A DNA stretch of 64,000 nucleotides from Neocallimastix lanati (nom. inval.). Lineage: Eukaryota; Neocallimastigomycota; Neocallimastigomycetes; Neocallimastigales; Neocallimastigaceae. Below the pieces are notes generated by a model. It searched no databases, was not told where the DNA came from, and worked only from the letters and a program-made list of their open reading frames with translations. Positions 25,476 to 40,425 of this stretch are shown in pieces; position 1 is the first letter of the stretch; each line of letters begins with the position of its first letter. The DNA lies in assembly GCA_016946835.1 (NCBI GenBank), contig JACVTC010000103.1, positions 259,001 to 323,000 on the forward strand, read 5' to 3'. Both the position numbers and the translations under genes were made by a program.

Positions 25476-27002
25476 ATGCCAATCGCTACTGCTTTAGAAC
25501 CTGTTTCTGTAATTTCTAATAAAAGAAATTTAAAATATAATAATTTTGAAAAAAATCCTTATAATAATGAAAATTTTAAGGTTACTTCTGTTCAAAATAA
25601 TAACAAGAAAGGTAAATCTTTTATTCCTCTTAATGGTCCAAAGTTATCAAAAAGAGCTTTAGAAATTCAAAATGAAGAATTTCTTTTAAGTAAAGGTATT
25701 ATTATTGTTCGAAATAATAAATATCATCCAGAATCAAATCCAAATGGAATTATTAATCTTGGAACTGCTGAAAATAAATTAAATAATGTTGAAATGTTAA
25801 GTAAAATTAATGATCCAAAAATATCTACTGTAACAGCTGAACAATTACTTTATGGTCCAAATCCAGGTTCAAATAGATTACGTGAAGAAATTGCTAAATT
25901 ATTAAATCGTCATTTTAATCCAAAGGTATTATTGAATAAAGAGAATATTTGTGTTGGAAATGGATGTGGACCACTTCTTAATTTATATGGTGAAGTATTA
26001 TTTGATGCCGGAGATGCATTTTTAGTTCCAGGACCATTTTATGGAGGATTTGAAGCAGATATTAAATATGGAGCAAGAGTTTATCCTATTCCAGTTCAAC
26101 ATGAAGAAGATGATTGTTTAAAAGTTAGTGAAGAATCATTAGAAAAAGCATTAATAAATGCAAATAGACCAGTTAAAGGAATTATTATTGCTAATCCAAA
26201 TAATCCATTTGGACGATGTTATAGTGCTGAACAACTTCTTCTTTTCTGTAATTTTGCCAAGTCTCATGGTCTTTTCGTTATTTGTGATGAAATATATGGA
26301 CTTTCAACTTGGAAAGATATTGTTTCAGAAAACATTGAAGAAGGTAAAAGTATTGAAGATTATGAATGTCATTGTTCACAATGTCAAGATAATAAAAGTA
26401 TTAAAAGAATTGAAAGTAATATTGATGGAGAAAGTCATAAATTTACATCAATATTTTCATTAGATCTTCCAGATCCCGAAAATACTCATGGATTATGGGG
26501 ATTTTCTAAAGATTTTTGTTTAAATGGATTAAGAATTGGAGTCACAATTTCTTACTCTAAAACAGTTATGGCAGCTATTCAAAAGATTTGTTTCTTAACT
26601 TGTATTCCAACAAATATTGATAATATTCTTGTTAATATTTTATCAGATGAAGAATGGACTGACAATTTCATTATAAATAACAATCGTAAATTATATAAGA
26701 GTTATAGTCATTTAACTAATTCTTTAAATGCACATGGTATTCCATATGTTAAAGGAGATTCCGGATTCTTTATTTATATTGATCTTCATCAAGCAAGAAT
26801 AGATGAATATGATTTATGGATGAAATTATTAGAAGGAGGAATATATATTTCACCAAGTCAAGCATTCTTCAGTAAAGATAGTTATTCTGAAAGGAATTGG
26901 TTTAGAATATGTTTTGCAGTTGAACAAAAAGAACTTGATTTATCTTTAGAAAGATTATATAAAGTTTTAGAAACTATTAAATATAATCAACAAAATAAAT
27001 AA
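25476..27002 (+). CDS. ACC-synthase-like PLP aminotransferase, copy 5
   Basis: 508 residues. Differs from copy 1 at Asn27, Ser38-Val39, Ile227 (ALIN, as in copies 8 and 9, where the others have ALRN), Ala229, His321 and Ala463. The active-site set is complete. It combines the 'a' 5' flank of copies 1 and 2 with the type-B 3' flank of copy 3, which points to recombination within or near the CDS. Confidence 0.92.
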   Translation: MPIATALEPVSVISNKRNLKYNNFEKNPYNNENFKVTSVQNNNKKGKSFIPLNGPKLSKRALEIQNEEFLLSKGIIIVRNNKYHPESNPNGIINLGTAENKLNNVEMLSKINDPKISTVTAEQLLYGPNPGSNRLREEIAKLLNRHFNPKVLLNKENICVGNGCGPLLNLYGEVLFDAGDAFLVPGPFYGGFEADIKYGARVYPIPVQHEEDDCLKVSEESLEKALINANRPVKGIIIANPNNPFGRCYSAEQLLLFCNFAKSHGLFVICDEIYGLSTWKDIVSENIEEGKSIEDYECHCSQCQDNKSIKRIESNIDGESHKFTSIFSLDLPDPENTHGLWGFSKDFCLNGLRIGVTISYSKTVMAAIQKICFLTCIPTNIDNILVNILSDEEWTDNFIINNNRKLYKSYSHLTNSLNAHGIPYVKGDSGFFIYIDLHQARIDEYDLWMKLLEGGIYISPSQAFFSKDSYSERNWFRICFAVEQKELDLSLERLYKVLETIKYNQQNK

Positions 27003-29267
<2,265 letters not shown>

Positions 29268-29689
29268 ATTTTTTATTTTTTTATTTTTTTCATTTTTTAT
29301 GTAAACTTTATATATATATTTACTTTTTAATAATATATTATGTGTATATATATAATTTTTATTTTAATATAACATATTTTATGACAAAATTATAATTTAA
29401 ATTTTTATTAACCATATTAATAATTATCTTAATTGGAAAGTACACTATTAAATATATAAAAAATAATAATAATAATAATAATAATTTTAATTAAAAAAAT
29501 TTTCATTTTTTATATTAATTCGAATAAATATATTTTATTTTATGGATAATTAAATTTTATTTATTTATTTATTTAATCATTTATATTCTTTCATAAACTA
29601 ATTAAATTTTTTTTTTTTTTTTTTTTATACAACAGTAATTATTCCCAACTTTAATTTTTATTTATTTAATCATTTATTAATTAATATTT

Positions 29690-29738
<49 letters not shown>

Positions 29739-29820
29739 AAAATAAATATTATTAATCCATTTAGAAAATAATAATATTTTAAATAATAATGTGAAATAAA
29801 AACATTCAAAATAAATTATA

Positions 29821-30360
29821 TAAATTCATTCAGAAAAAAAAAAATTCATATACAACAAAACCTCACTTCCAAGATGATAAGATTTCTATTTAAAGGGAAT
29901 TTTTATTCCTGATTAGGGTTTAAATTGACTATCCGAAAAATATTATGGCCTTCTCCTTCAGAAGCATTGGCCCTGCTAGCCTGTCTGTCTTACTGTATTT
30001 TCAGTGTTGACGCTCCTTGGTTAGTTTGTGCTTATGCCATCGGAATAGCAACCCTTGTCAAGTACTAGCCCAAGGCATAAATTCTATAAAGAGAGACGTA
30101 GATTACACAAAGAATAGCATTTTAGAATAATCACCAGAATAGATTTGGTTATTAAACAAAACATCTCATTCCTTCTTTATAATTTAAATTAATAATGTTA
30201 GAATCTCACCCATCAAGAAGAAAGTTATATATCATCGACACCACGTCACATATATATATACACTCTCATTATTCAGAAAATTACTAATATATGTACGGTT
30301 TTCATTATATTATTAGTAACGATACTATTATTTTCACTATCACTAATATTATAATTTCTA
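29821..30360 (-). pseudogene. Relic coding sequence in the spacer of copies 5/6
   Basis: A direct-orientation diverged copy of 8221-8700, sharing TTCAGAAGCA, TGGCCCTGCTAGCCTGTCT, AGATTACACAAAGAATA and ACCACGTCACATATATAT. It has an extra stretch near 29995-30040 absent from the other copy. On the minus strand it keeps a short frame containing RQASRANASEGEGHNIF, homologous to the Ser/Glu-rich end of the frame at 8297-8512. Stops interrupt both copies. Family not recognised. Confidence 0.5.
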
Positions 30361-31023
30361 TATAAATTAATTAAAGTAATTTCCTTTTTATAATTATTAA
30401 TTAGGGGTTTTATATGAATTAAAAATATTAATTAATACTAATTTATAAAGTAAATATAAAGTAAATATATTTCTGCATTTCTTTAAAAAAAATTAAAACA
30501 AAAGTATACATAATTTCATACTACAAACATAAATATTTATATTATTTTATAATTAAAAGCCAATACCAATAAGTAAAAATAAAATTAAACACCTGAAATC
30601 AAAATAAATATAAATAATAATTAAAAACACTAAAATTAAAAAATATTAACATTAAAATATAAATAATAACTTTTATATATATATATATATAATATTTTAT
30701 TTTATTTTATTTTTATTTGTTAAAATATTTTCAATTAGTTTTAGTTTTACAAAGTTCAAATATTTTTTTTTTTTAAATTAAATATTAAAATTTAATGATT
30801 AAATAAATAAATAAAAAATTAATAGATAGTATATGATTATAAAAAATAATTTAATATATTCAAAAAATATATATATAATTCTAATGAATTTAATTTACAA
30901 AATTTAATGTTATTTATAGATAGTAATTATATTAACATGTTTAAATTTTAAGAAATATATTAGTATTACTTATTATTGATTATTGGCTTTAATATTTATA
31001 ATTGAATATTTATATAAATTCAT
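30361..31023. repeat. Type-A 3' flank of copy 6
   Basis: AT-rich, minus-strand 3' flank collinear with those of copies 1, 2 and 4 from about 30590 on. No gene. Confidence 0.65.
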
Positions 31024-32550
31024 TTATTTATTTTGTTGATTATATTTAATAGTTTCTAAAACTTTATATAATCTTTCTAAAGATAAATCAAGTTCTTTTT
31101 GTTCAACTGCAAAACATATTCTAAACCAATTCCTTTCAGAGTAACTATCTTTACTGAAGAATGCTTGACTTGGTGAAATATATATTCCTCCTTCTAATAA
31201 TTTCATCCATAAATCATATTCATCTATTTTTGCTTGATGAAGATCAATATAAATAAAGAATCCGGAATCTCCTTTAACATATGGAATACCATGTGCATTT
31301 AAAGAATTAGTTAAATGACTATAACTCTTATATAATTTACGATTGTTATTTATAATGAAATTATCAGTCCATTCTTCATCTGATAAAATATTAACAAGAA
31401 TATTATCAATATTTGTTGGAATACAAGTTAAGAAACAAATCTTTTGAATAGCTGCCATAACTGTTTTAGAGTAAGAAATTGTGACTCCAATTCTTAATCC
31501 ATTTAAACAAAAATCTTTAGAAAATCCCCACAATCCATGAGTATTTTCGGGATCTGGAAGATCTAATGAAAATATTGATGTGAATTTATTACTTTCTCCA
31601 TCAATATTACTTTCAATTCTTTTAATACTTTTAGAATGTTCACATTCAGAACAATGACATTCATAATCTTCAATACTTTTACCTTCTTCAATGTTTTCTG
31701 AAACAATATCTTTCCAAGTTGAAAGTCCATATATTTCATCACAAATAACGAAAAGACCATGAGACTTGGCAAAATTACAGAAAAGAAGAAGTTGTTCAGC
31801 ACTATAACATCGTCCAAATGGATTATTTGGATTAGCAATAATAATTCCTTTAACTGGTCTATTTGCATTTCTTAATGCTTTTTCTAATGATTCTTCACTA
31901 ACTTTTAAACAATCATCTTCTTCATGTTGAACTGGAATAGGATAAACTCTTGCTCCATATTTAATATCTGCTTCAAATCCTCCATAAAATGGTCCTGGAA
32001 CTAAAAATGCATCTCCGGCATCAAATAATACTTCACCATATAAATTAAGAAGTGGTCCACATCCATTTCCAACACAAATATTCTCTTTATTCAATAATAC
32101 CTTTGGATTAAAATGACGATTTAATAATTTAGCAATTTCTTCACGTAATCTATCTGAACCTGGATTTGGACCATAAAGTAATTGTTCAGCTGTTACAGTA
32201 GATATTTTTGGATCATTAATTTTACTTAACATTTCAACATTATTTAATTTATTTTCAGCAGTTCCAAGATTAATGATTCCATTTGGATTTGATTCTGGAT
32301 GATATTTATTATTTCGAACAATAATAATACCTTTACTTAAAAGGAATTCTTCATTTTGAATTTCTAAAGCTCTTTTAGATAACTTTGGACCATTAAGAGG
32401 AGTAAAATATTTACCTTTCTTGCTATTATTTTTAATAGTAGTAACCTTAAAATTTTCATTATTATAAGGAACTTTTTCAAAATTATTATATTTTAAATTT
32501 CTTTTATTAGAAATTACAGAAACAGGTTCTAAAGCAGTAGCGATTGGCAT
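31024..32550 (-). CDS. ACC-synthase-like PLP aminotransferase, copy 6
   Basis: 508 residues and the most divergent of copies 1-6: Val27, Lys40, Ser43, Tyr48, Thr50, Asp133, Ala229, Lys441 and Ala463. In the insertion CHCSQCQDN becomes CHCSECEHS, which keeps all three cysteines while the residues around them change. The catalytic residues are intact. It has the 'b' type 5' flank and type-A 3' flank, and is head-to-head with copy 7 across 4 kb. Confidence 0.92.
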   Translation of the reverse strand: MPIATALEPVSVISNKRNLKYNNFEKVPYNNENFKVTTIKNNSKKGKYFTPLNGPKLSKRALEIQNEEFLLSKGIIIVRNNKYHPESNPNGIINLGTAENKLNNVEMLSKINDPKISTVTAEQLLYGPNPGSDRLREEIAKLLNRHFNPKVLLNKENICVGNGCGPLLNLYGEVLFDAGDAFLVPGPFYGGFEADIKYGARVYPIPVQHEEDDCLKVSEESLEKALRNANRPVKGIIIANPNNPFGRCYSAEQLLLFCNFAKSHGLFVICDEIYGLSTWKDIVSENIEEGKSIEDYECHCSECEHSKSIKRIESNIDGESNKFTSIFSLDLPDPENTHGLWGFSKDFCLNGLRIGVTISYSKTVMAAIQKICFLTCIPTNIDNILVNILSDEEWTDNFIINNNRKLYKSYSHLTNSLNAHGIPYVKGDSGFFIYIDLHQAKIDEYDLWMKLLEGGIYISPSQAFFSKDSYSERNWFRICFAVEQKELDLSLERLYKVLETIKYNQQNK

Positions 32551-33660
32551 TTTTATTATTTATTATTTTTATCTTAATCACTTTAAAAAATATATATGTA
32601 TAAAAATTCAAAAAGAATCCAAATTAATTTATAGAAATTAAAAACGTAATATAACTTTGTGAATAACTCTGTTAGATATAAAATTGATATAATTTGAATA
32701 ATTTATAATCCTTTAAAAAAATCTTTAAATTTTAATTTTCTAATATAATATAGAATGATGAAAAAAGTGACAAAGAAAATTTTATTATTTATATACAAAA
32801 AAAATTTTTTTTTTTTTATAATATTATTATTAATATATTAATTAAAATTTTTTTAATTGAAATTGATAAATAAAATGTATTATACATATATATTATAACT
32901 TATTATATATATATAAATAATTTTAATATATTATTTTTTTTAAATAAAAAAATTTTTTTTAATTAAATTGATCAAAAGAAAAATGTCAACAAAAATTGTG
33001 TTAAATAATTTCATCATTAAATTAGTTGATTATGGACAAATAATATTAATTAGAAAATTTTAAACAAATGGAATGTTGAAATTGTTTAATAATTAACAAA
33101 TTATATAAACATTTTATATTTTTAAATATATCTTATATTAGAAATTTTAATAATAATTTATTTTTAAGTAAAATGAAATAAATAAAAAATAAAAAGTAAA
33201 TGAAACATTAATATATTATAAAAACTACTTTTTTGAAATTTTTAAATTTTTTACCATGTCTTTTTAATAAAAACCTCATTTTATTTTCCTCTTTTTTTTT
33301 TAATTTTTAATTTTTAAGATTTAAAATTCAACTTTTTATAGTTTATTTTATTATTGTTTCTATTAAAAAAGATAGTTAAGATATATTGTAATACAGAAGT
33401 AACATATAAAAAATAATACAAATAATAGCTTAGCCAGTAACTATTTTAAAATTCATTATTTTACAATTTTATATTTGGTACCTTTTTTTTTTAATATATT
33501 GATTATATATTGTTAATTTATATTAAGCTGTATTTATTATGATTTTAATATAATAAAAAAAAAAGTTTGTAAAATAACTTTAAAAAATAATAATAATAAA
33601 GAATAACAATAATAATAATATAAATGATAATAATAATAAAGGATAATAAAACAAAATAAA

Positions 33661-33692
<32 letters not shown>

Positions 33693-34097
33693 CATATAGA
33701 GATCATTTAATTAATTTTCTTTTTTAAGTATAAAAAAAAAATAAAAAAAATTAAAAGAAATAGTAAAATAAACTTTTATAATAATTCCATTTTATTATTT
33801 TATGGACGTTTCATATATAATTGAGCTTAATTATTTAATAAAAAAAAATATATTGACTAAAATTATAATTACTTTTAATTCTAAACGTTGATTAAATCTT
33901 AGATCTTTTAATTTTTATTTCTTATTTATATCATTGTAAATTATTATTTAGTAAAAAAATATAAACAAAAATAAATTTTATTCAATATATTGCTTATAAT
34001 TATAGATATATATAAAATAAAAAATATTTAAAATAATAAATATTTTTTTTTAATTGTTAATTTATTAATTTTTATTATAACATATATATTTAAAATT

Positions 34098-34130
<33 letters not shown>

Positions 34131-35168
34131 AAAGATAAAAATATATATTTTAATTAATATTACAATTTCATTATAGAAGGTTAGATTAATAAATAATATT
34201 ATGGTTAGATTATGTTAATTTATTAATTTAATAATGTTAAAATATGTGAAATATGTAATTAATATAATTGTATTACATTACATTAATCACATATTACACA
34301 TATAATTATTATAATGTACAAGATATAATGTATTTGATATAAAAAGTATGTAATTTGAAATAATTTAATATTTATAAATTTTTATATATATAATAAAATT
34401 ATTATTATAAATTCTAAATTTTTGACTCTTAACTATTAATTTAATGATTTATTATTATATTAATAAACTAACCCTAATTTGTTAAAATATTTCTATATAT
34501 ATATATAAAAAAGGAATATATTTAATAATTATAATTTAATATTTATTATTAATTAAATTATAAAAAGAAAATATATTTTTAAACTATTAAAACTTTTTTT
34601 TTTTTTTTTTATTTTTCATTTTTTTTATCAATATTTATTATTATTAATTGAATGTATTTTTAAGTTAGTAAATTAATAATTAATTAGTATTCTGTTATTA
34701 ACATTTATTGATTCTTTAAAGAGAAAGAAGAACATCTATGATTAAAAATAACTCATTTAATTTAGATTCTCTTTTATAATATTTATTACGAATTAGAATT
34801 AAAATATTACTTCCATTAACAGTCTTCATTTGTATAATGATTTATATATTTATTTAATTTTTTATTTATTATTATAATTTAAAATAAAAGATAAGTATAA
34901 ATATAAATATAATTATTGTAATCATTCATATAATGAAAATAATGAAATTAAACCATAAAAAAAAAAATAAAATAAAAAAAAAAAAAGATTTTAATTTATT
35001 GTTAAAAGTGAATACAAAGTTTAAATATAAATATAAATTTAGTAATTTAATTAATTCAATTTATAAATATAATTAGAATATAATTTTTTTTTTTTAAAAA
35101 AAAAAAAAAAGAAAGAGCTAAATAGTAATATTATAAATATTTTTATTTAATAAACTTTTTTTTTATAA

Positions 35169-35309
35169 AAATTGGAAAATGGAATTGCAGTGCATCTGAA
35201 AATTAAAACATTTAGAAATTTATTTGCTAAATGTTACACTAAATCAACAGAATATTTGCTAACATCTATTTGTAACTATTTTATGGGAAAAGATCAACAA
35301 ATTAATTAA
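35169..35309 (+). pseudogene. Short coding-like fragment, unknown
   Basis: One plus-strand frame of 46 codons, from a stop at 35166 to a stop at 35307, has more even composition than the surroundings and includes LTSICNYFMGKDQQIN. No start codon except an internal Met near the end. Probably a gene relic; no family recognised. Confidence 0.25.
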
Positions 35310-35402
35310 TGAAAAATTAATTTAAATTTAAAATATTTTGTATTATATTTGATATAATAAGAAAAAAAAAATTGATTCAAATATAAATAATGTAAATAAA
35401 AA

Positions 35403-35855
35403 AGGAAATAAATAATAAATAAATAATAAATAATAAATAAATAATAAATAATAAATAAATAATAAATAATAAATAAATAATAAATAATTAATAATAAATA
35501 ATAAAAAATAAATAATAAATAAATATATAATAAATAACTGAATAATAAATAATAAATAATAAATAATAAATAATAAATAATAAACAATAAATAATAAATA
35601 ATAAATAATAAATAACTAAATAATAAAAAATTGAATAATAAATAATAAATAATAAATAATAAATAATAAAAATAATAAATAATAAATAATAAATAATAAA
35701 TAATAAATAATAAATAATAAATAATAAATAATAAATAATAAATAATAAATAATAAATAATAAATAATAAATAATAAATAATAAATAATAAATAATAAATA
35801 ATAAATAATAAATAATAAATAAATAATAAATAATAAATAATAAATAATTGAATTT
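35403..35855. repeat. AAATAAT minisatellite
   Basis: About 450 bases of a 7-base unit (AAATAAT) with occasional AAATAAATAAT variants. It gives spurious open frames of Tyr/Leu/Ile repeats on the minus strand, which are not genes. Confidence 0.93.
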
Positions 35856-36613
35856 TATGTAATATATATTTAAATAATAAATAATAATATAAAAGTCTTT
35901 AAAAAATCAATAAATAAACTATTTTTTGGAATATATTATATATATATAAATATATGTTATATATGAGGTATGAGTTCATAAAGAATGAATAAAAAATAAA
36001 AATAATAAAAAAAAAATAGAACAAGAATAAAAAATTGTTAGTTATTATCATGAAATAAGCATTTAAACAATATGATTTAGATAATTCTAATTAATTAAAA
36101 ATTTAAAATTGCTATACTAAATAATTTAATATAAATATATTTGAATGCATCATTATTATATGGATTTATTTATAAATATAATCTTTTATTATACATAAAT
36201 AAATATATATTATTTTAATTAAAAGTAATATTTAAAATTTATATATTTATATATTTATATTTATAATTAAAGTTTAAATTTATAATTACAATTGCTTTTT
36301 TATTATTTCTTTTTTCCTTTTTATTCAAAAATTTATATAAAAAGAAAGAATTTCCATTTTTAATTTTTAAACTTTTCTTCCTTTCTTTTTTTTTTTTTTT
36401 TTTTAATTTTTCATTTTAAGATATAATTAAATAATAATTATATTTTTTTCAGTATAGAGTAAAAGAATTAAAAGTTTTAATTTTGAACTTTAAAACTAAA
36501 ATAAACAATATTTATTAATAAAGTTATTTTTATTTAGTTTTTAAAAAATAATTTAAACTTTTTTTTTTTTTTTATTTATAAAGTTAAAAATATATAACAT
36601 TAAAATAAAAAAT

Positions 36614-38170
36614 ATGCCAATTTCAACTTTTGAATTATTTACATTTACCAATAAATACTTTCGATTAAATTCTAATCGTAAAGTCAAAAAAGTTAAATTA
36701 AACAAGCCCATTAAGACTCAATATGAAAATGCTTCAAAGCAAGATAAGAAAACTGTCTTAGTTGAACAAAATAATAAAAACAATAATAAGAATACAGTTA
36801 TCCCTCTTAATGGTCCAAGATTATCCAAAAGAGCTTTGGAAATTCAAAATGAAGAATTTCTTTTAAGTAAAGGTATTATTATTGTTCGTAATAATAAATA
36901 TCATCCAGAAACTAATCCAAATGGAATCATTAATCTTGGAACTGCTGAAAATAAATTAAATAATGTTGAAATGTTAAGTAAAATTAATGATCCAAAAATA
37001 TCTGCTGTTACAGCTGAACAATTACTTTATGGTCCAAATCCAGGTTCAGATAGATTACGTGAAGAAATTGCTAAATTATTAAATCGTTATCTTCATCCAA
37101 AAATTCCATTCACAATGAAAAATATTTGTGTTGGAAATGGATGTGGACCACTTCTTAATATATGTGGAGAAGTTTTATTTGATGCCGGAGATGCATTTTT
37201 AGTTCCAGGTCCATTTTATGGAGGATTTGAAGCAGATATTAAATATGGAGCAAGAGTTTATTCAATTCCAGTTCAACATGAAGAAGGTGACTGCTTAAAA
37301 GTTAGCGAAGAATCATTAGAAGAAGCATTAAGAAATGCAAATAGACCAGTAAAAGGAATTATTATTGCTAATCCAAATAATCCATTTGGACGATGTTATA
37401 GTGCTGAACAACTTCTTCTTTTCTGTAATTTTGCCAAGTCTCATGGTCTTTTCGTTATTTGTGATGAAATATATGGACTCTCAACTTGGAAAGATATTGT
37501 TTCAGAAAACATTGAAGAAGGTAAAAGCATTGAAGATTATGAATGTCATTGTGATCGATGTCAACATTTTAAAGATGCTAAAAGAATTGAAAATAATATT
37601 GATGGAGAAAGTCATAAGTTCACATCAATATTTTCATTAGATCTTCCAGATCCCGAAAATACTCATGGATTATGGGGATTTTCTAAAGATTTTTGTTTAA
37701 ATGGATTAAGAATTGGTGTTACAATTTCTTACTCTGAAACAATTATGGCAGCTATTCAAAAGATTTGTTTCTTAACTTGTATTCCAACAAATATTGATAA
37801 TATTCTTGTTAATATTTTATCAGATGAAGAATGGACAGATAATTTCATTTTGAATAATAATCGTAAATTATATAAGAGTTATAGTCATTTAACTAATTCT
37901 TTAAATGCACATGGTATTCCATATGTTAAAGGCGATTCCGGATTCTTTATTTATATTGATCTTCATCAAGCAAAATTAGATGAATATGATTTATGGATGA
38001 AATTATTAGAAGGAGGAATATATATTTCACCAAGTCAAGCATTCTTCAGTAAAGATAGTTATTCTGAAAGGAATTGGTTTAGAATATGTTTTGCAGTTGA
38101 ACAAAAAGAACTTGATTTATCTTTAGAAAGATTATATAAAGTTTTAGAAACTATCAAGCGTAGTAAGTAA
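36614..38170 (+). CDS. ACC-synthase-like PLP aminotransferase, copy 7 (older paralogue)
   Basis: 518 residues. The first 62 are unrelated in sequence to copies 1-6 (starts MPISTFELFTFTNKYF, Lys/Asn-rich) and the last residues read KRSK instead of YNQQNK. From LNGPRLSKRALEIQ on it is strongly similar, with offset +13: Schiff-base Lys358, substrate-binding Arg490. The region RYLHPKIPFTMKN replaces RHFNPKVLLNKEN, and CHCDRCQHFKDA replaces CHCSQCQDNKSI, again keeping all three cysteines. No intron. Flanks are unlike those of copies 1-6, so it is not part of the young amplification and may mark the edge of the ancestral locus. Confidence 0.9.
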   Translation: MPISTFELFTFTNKYFRLNSNRKVKKVKLNKPIKTQYENASKQDKKTVLVEQNNKNNNKNTVIPLNGPRLSKRALEIQNEEFLLSKGIIIVRNNKYHPETNPNGIINLGTAENKLNNVEMLSKINDPKISAVTAEQLLYGPNPGSDRLREEIAKLLNRYLHPKIPFTMKNICVGNGCGPLLNICGEVLFDAGDAFLVPGPFYGGFEADIKYGARVYSIPVQHEEGDCLKVSEESLEEALRNANRPVKGIIIANPNNPFGRCYSAEQLLLFCNFAKSHGLFVICDEIYGLSTWKDIVSENIEEGKSIEDYECHCDRCQHFKDAKRIENNIDGESHKFTSIFSLDLPDPENTHGLWGFSKDFCLNGLRIGVTISYSETIMAAIQKICFLTCIPTNIDNILVNILSDEEWTDNFILNNNRKLYKSYSHLTNSLNAHGIPYVKGDSGFFIYIDLHQAKLDEYDLWMKLLEGGIYISPSQAFFSKDSYSERNWFRICFAVEQKELDLSLERLYKVLETIKRSK

Positions 38171-38358
38171 AACAAATAAAGTAAATAAGTAAATAAACAA
38201 ATAAATTAATAAACCAATAAATAAAAAACGATAAACAAAATAAATAGTACTAAATTAAATTAAGAAAACTATAAATAAATCAAAATTTTTATTAATATTT
38301 ATCAAAAACTATTAAGTAATATTTAAACACAAAGCATACAATATAAATAAATAAAAAA

Positions 38359-38389
<31 letters not shown>

Positions 38390-39536
38390 ATTATTTAAAT
38401 ATAACAACAATAAAACAACAACAATAAAAAAAAAAAAAAAAAAAATAACTATAATACAAAAAATAAGCATCAATAATAAAACAAACAAAAAACGAACATA
38501 ATACATATAACTTAAAACAAAACTAAATATAATACTTATAACTAAATTAAAAATTTAGAGAAAGAAAACTTTATTTTTAATTTAGAAAAATAAAACAAAA
38601 CAACAACAATAAAAAAAAAAGAAAAACTGAAAAAAATTAATAAATGTATTTAAACTTATTTAATATAATAAAGCAATAATTATAATAATTATTATAATAG
38701 ATATTATAATTTATTGTGTAATTTAAGCATAATTTTAAAAAATAAACCATATCTTAAATATATATTATATTTGTATTAATTTCTTAATTTTAATAGTAAA
38801 AATAAATAAATAAATAAAAAAGTAAAAAAAAAAAAAAATTCAATGTGTCTATTATATAAATGATTTTTTAATAATGTTTTATTGTTTCAAGTATCTTTAT
38901 TTTATACTTTTTTTATTAATTAGTTTTTATTTAATAAATTTTTTTTTTAGTTTGTATATCTTTTTATTTTTATTATTGTAGTTAATGTTATTAATTGATC
39001 TTCTACTAAAATATTTAAGATTCGTAATTTTAAAAATTTTCATTCTTTTTTATATTGATTTAATTTCATTTATTTTTTTTTTTTATTATTATTTTTTATT
39101 ATTATTTTGATAGTTATTTTTTGTACTGTAATATCACATACGTTGTATGTTAATGTAATATAAAATGTAACAGTTTTTTTTTTTTTTTTTTTTTTTTTTT
39201 CTATATTTATTATTTTATTATATTACATTTATTTTCATTTATTTGAAAATGATTTTTTTTTTTAAAAATTATTGTTATTGCTATTATTTTTTTTAAATAT
39301 ATTAATATATTTATAATTATTATAACAATAGTAAAAATACATATATATATAAAAAAAAATAAACAAGTTATATTAAATTATATTTAAATATTTATACTTT
39401 TGCTTATGAAAATAGTAAAGAGTTTAAAATAGTAAGTGTTTTTTCTATTAATAATTATAAGAAAGTTAAATAAAAGGCTTTATTATTATTATTATTTTTT
39501 CTTCTATTGTAAATAATTAATGTAAATAATTAATAT

Positions 39537-39573
<37 letters not shown>

Positions 39574-40411
39574 TCATTATTTTTATATTGAAAAGAGTTG
39601 AAATAGTTATTTATATTTTCAATAATTAATATAAACTCTTATTTAATAATATTTAAAGAATTATCTGCAAGTATTGTAAGAAATGATTTATATTTATAAT
39701 TAATTTAAAAATTATTTATATATGATATAAAACAAATATGTGTAGCAACATATTTGTATATTTGAATATTTGTATATTCAGATATTAAATTTATATCTTA
39801 TTATTTATAATAATTTATATTATTATATATTTTATATTATTATTTATATTTTATATTATTTATATTTTGTATATATTATTTATATTCCTTATATATATTT
39901 CTTAAATATTAAATTATACTTCTTATTTTAAATTATTAAAGTTTATACTTCTTATTTTAAATTATTAAAGTTTATAATTATTAAAGTATATATAATTAAT
40001 ATAATAGTTTATATTATTTATATATTATTCATATTAAAATATTATTATTTATTTATATATATATTTATATATATATATATTTATTTATAATAGTTATATA
40101 TTATTAATACTTTACAGTATAATTAATATTAACTCTTATTCTTGTTTTGTTTTTCTTTAGTAGAAATAATATTGTAATTATAAAATAAATATTAATAAAA
40201 ATTATTAATAACTCAAACACACTTATTAAACCAGCTACAACATAAAGAATATCACATTATATATGACGTCACGGGAATTTATTTATACATATATTAATTT
40301 ATTATTTTTGAACCATATAATTTTTTATATAATTATAAATTATATTTATTTAGATATATTAAATTTTTTAAATATATCTATTATTATTATTTTAATATTT
40401 TATTAATATTT
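38171..40411. other. AT-rich intergenic DNA
   Basis: (AAAT)n-like and poly-T tracts (about 39176-39200 and 39540-39567). No coding sequence. One perfect cAMP-response-type palindrome TGACGTCA is at 40264-40271. Confidence 0.6.
40264..40271. promoter_or_regulatory. Perfect CRE/ATF palindrome TGACGTCA
   Basis: An 8-base exact match to the bZIP (ATF/CREB) site, standing out in A/T-only surroundings and followed by CGGGAA. No gene start lies close to it on either side, so function is uncertain. Confidence 0.35.
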
Positions 40412-40425
40412 ATATTAATATTAAT
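40412..40425. repeat. Target-site duplication, left side of SINE
   Basis: ATATTAATATTAAT directly before the element, repeated exactly at 40856-40869. Confidence 0.7.

Larger units (their letters stand above)
32551..36613. other. Spacer of copies 6/7: flank remnant, minisatellite, no intact gene
   Basis: Up to about 33060 this is the 5' flank of copy 6. Beyond that the array-type sequence stops and the DNA is plain AT-rich, with poly-A at 33662-33691 and 34098-34128. A short open stretch at 35169-35309 and a minisatellite at 35403-35855 are listed separately. The immediate 5' flank of copy 7 has poly-T runs and no block in common with copies 1-6. Confidence 0.6.

Noticed and set aside
35306-35587. 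Minus-strand Tyr/Leu/Ile-rich frame resembling a membrane protein
   Set aside because: Produced by the AAATAAT minisatellite.
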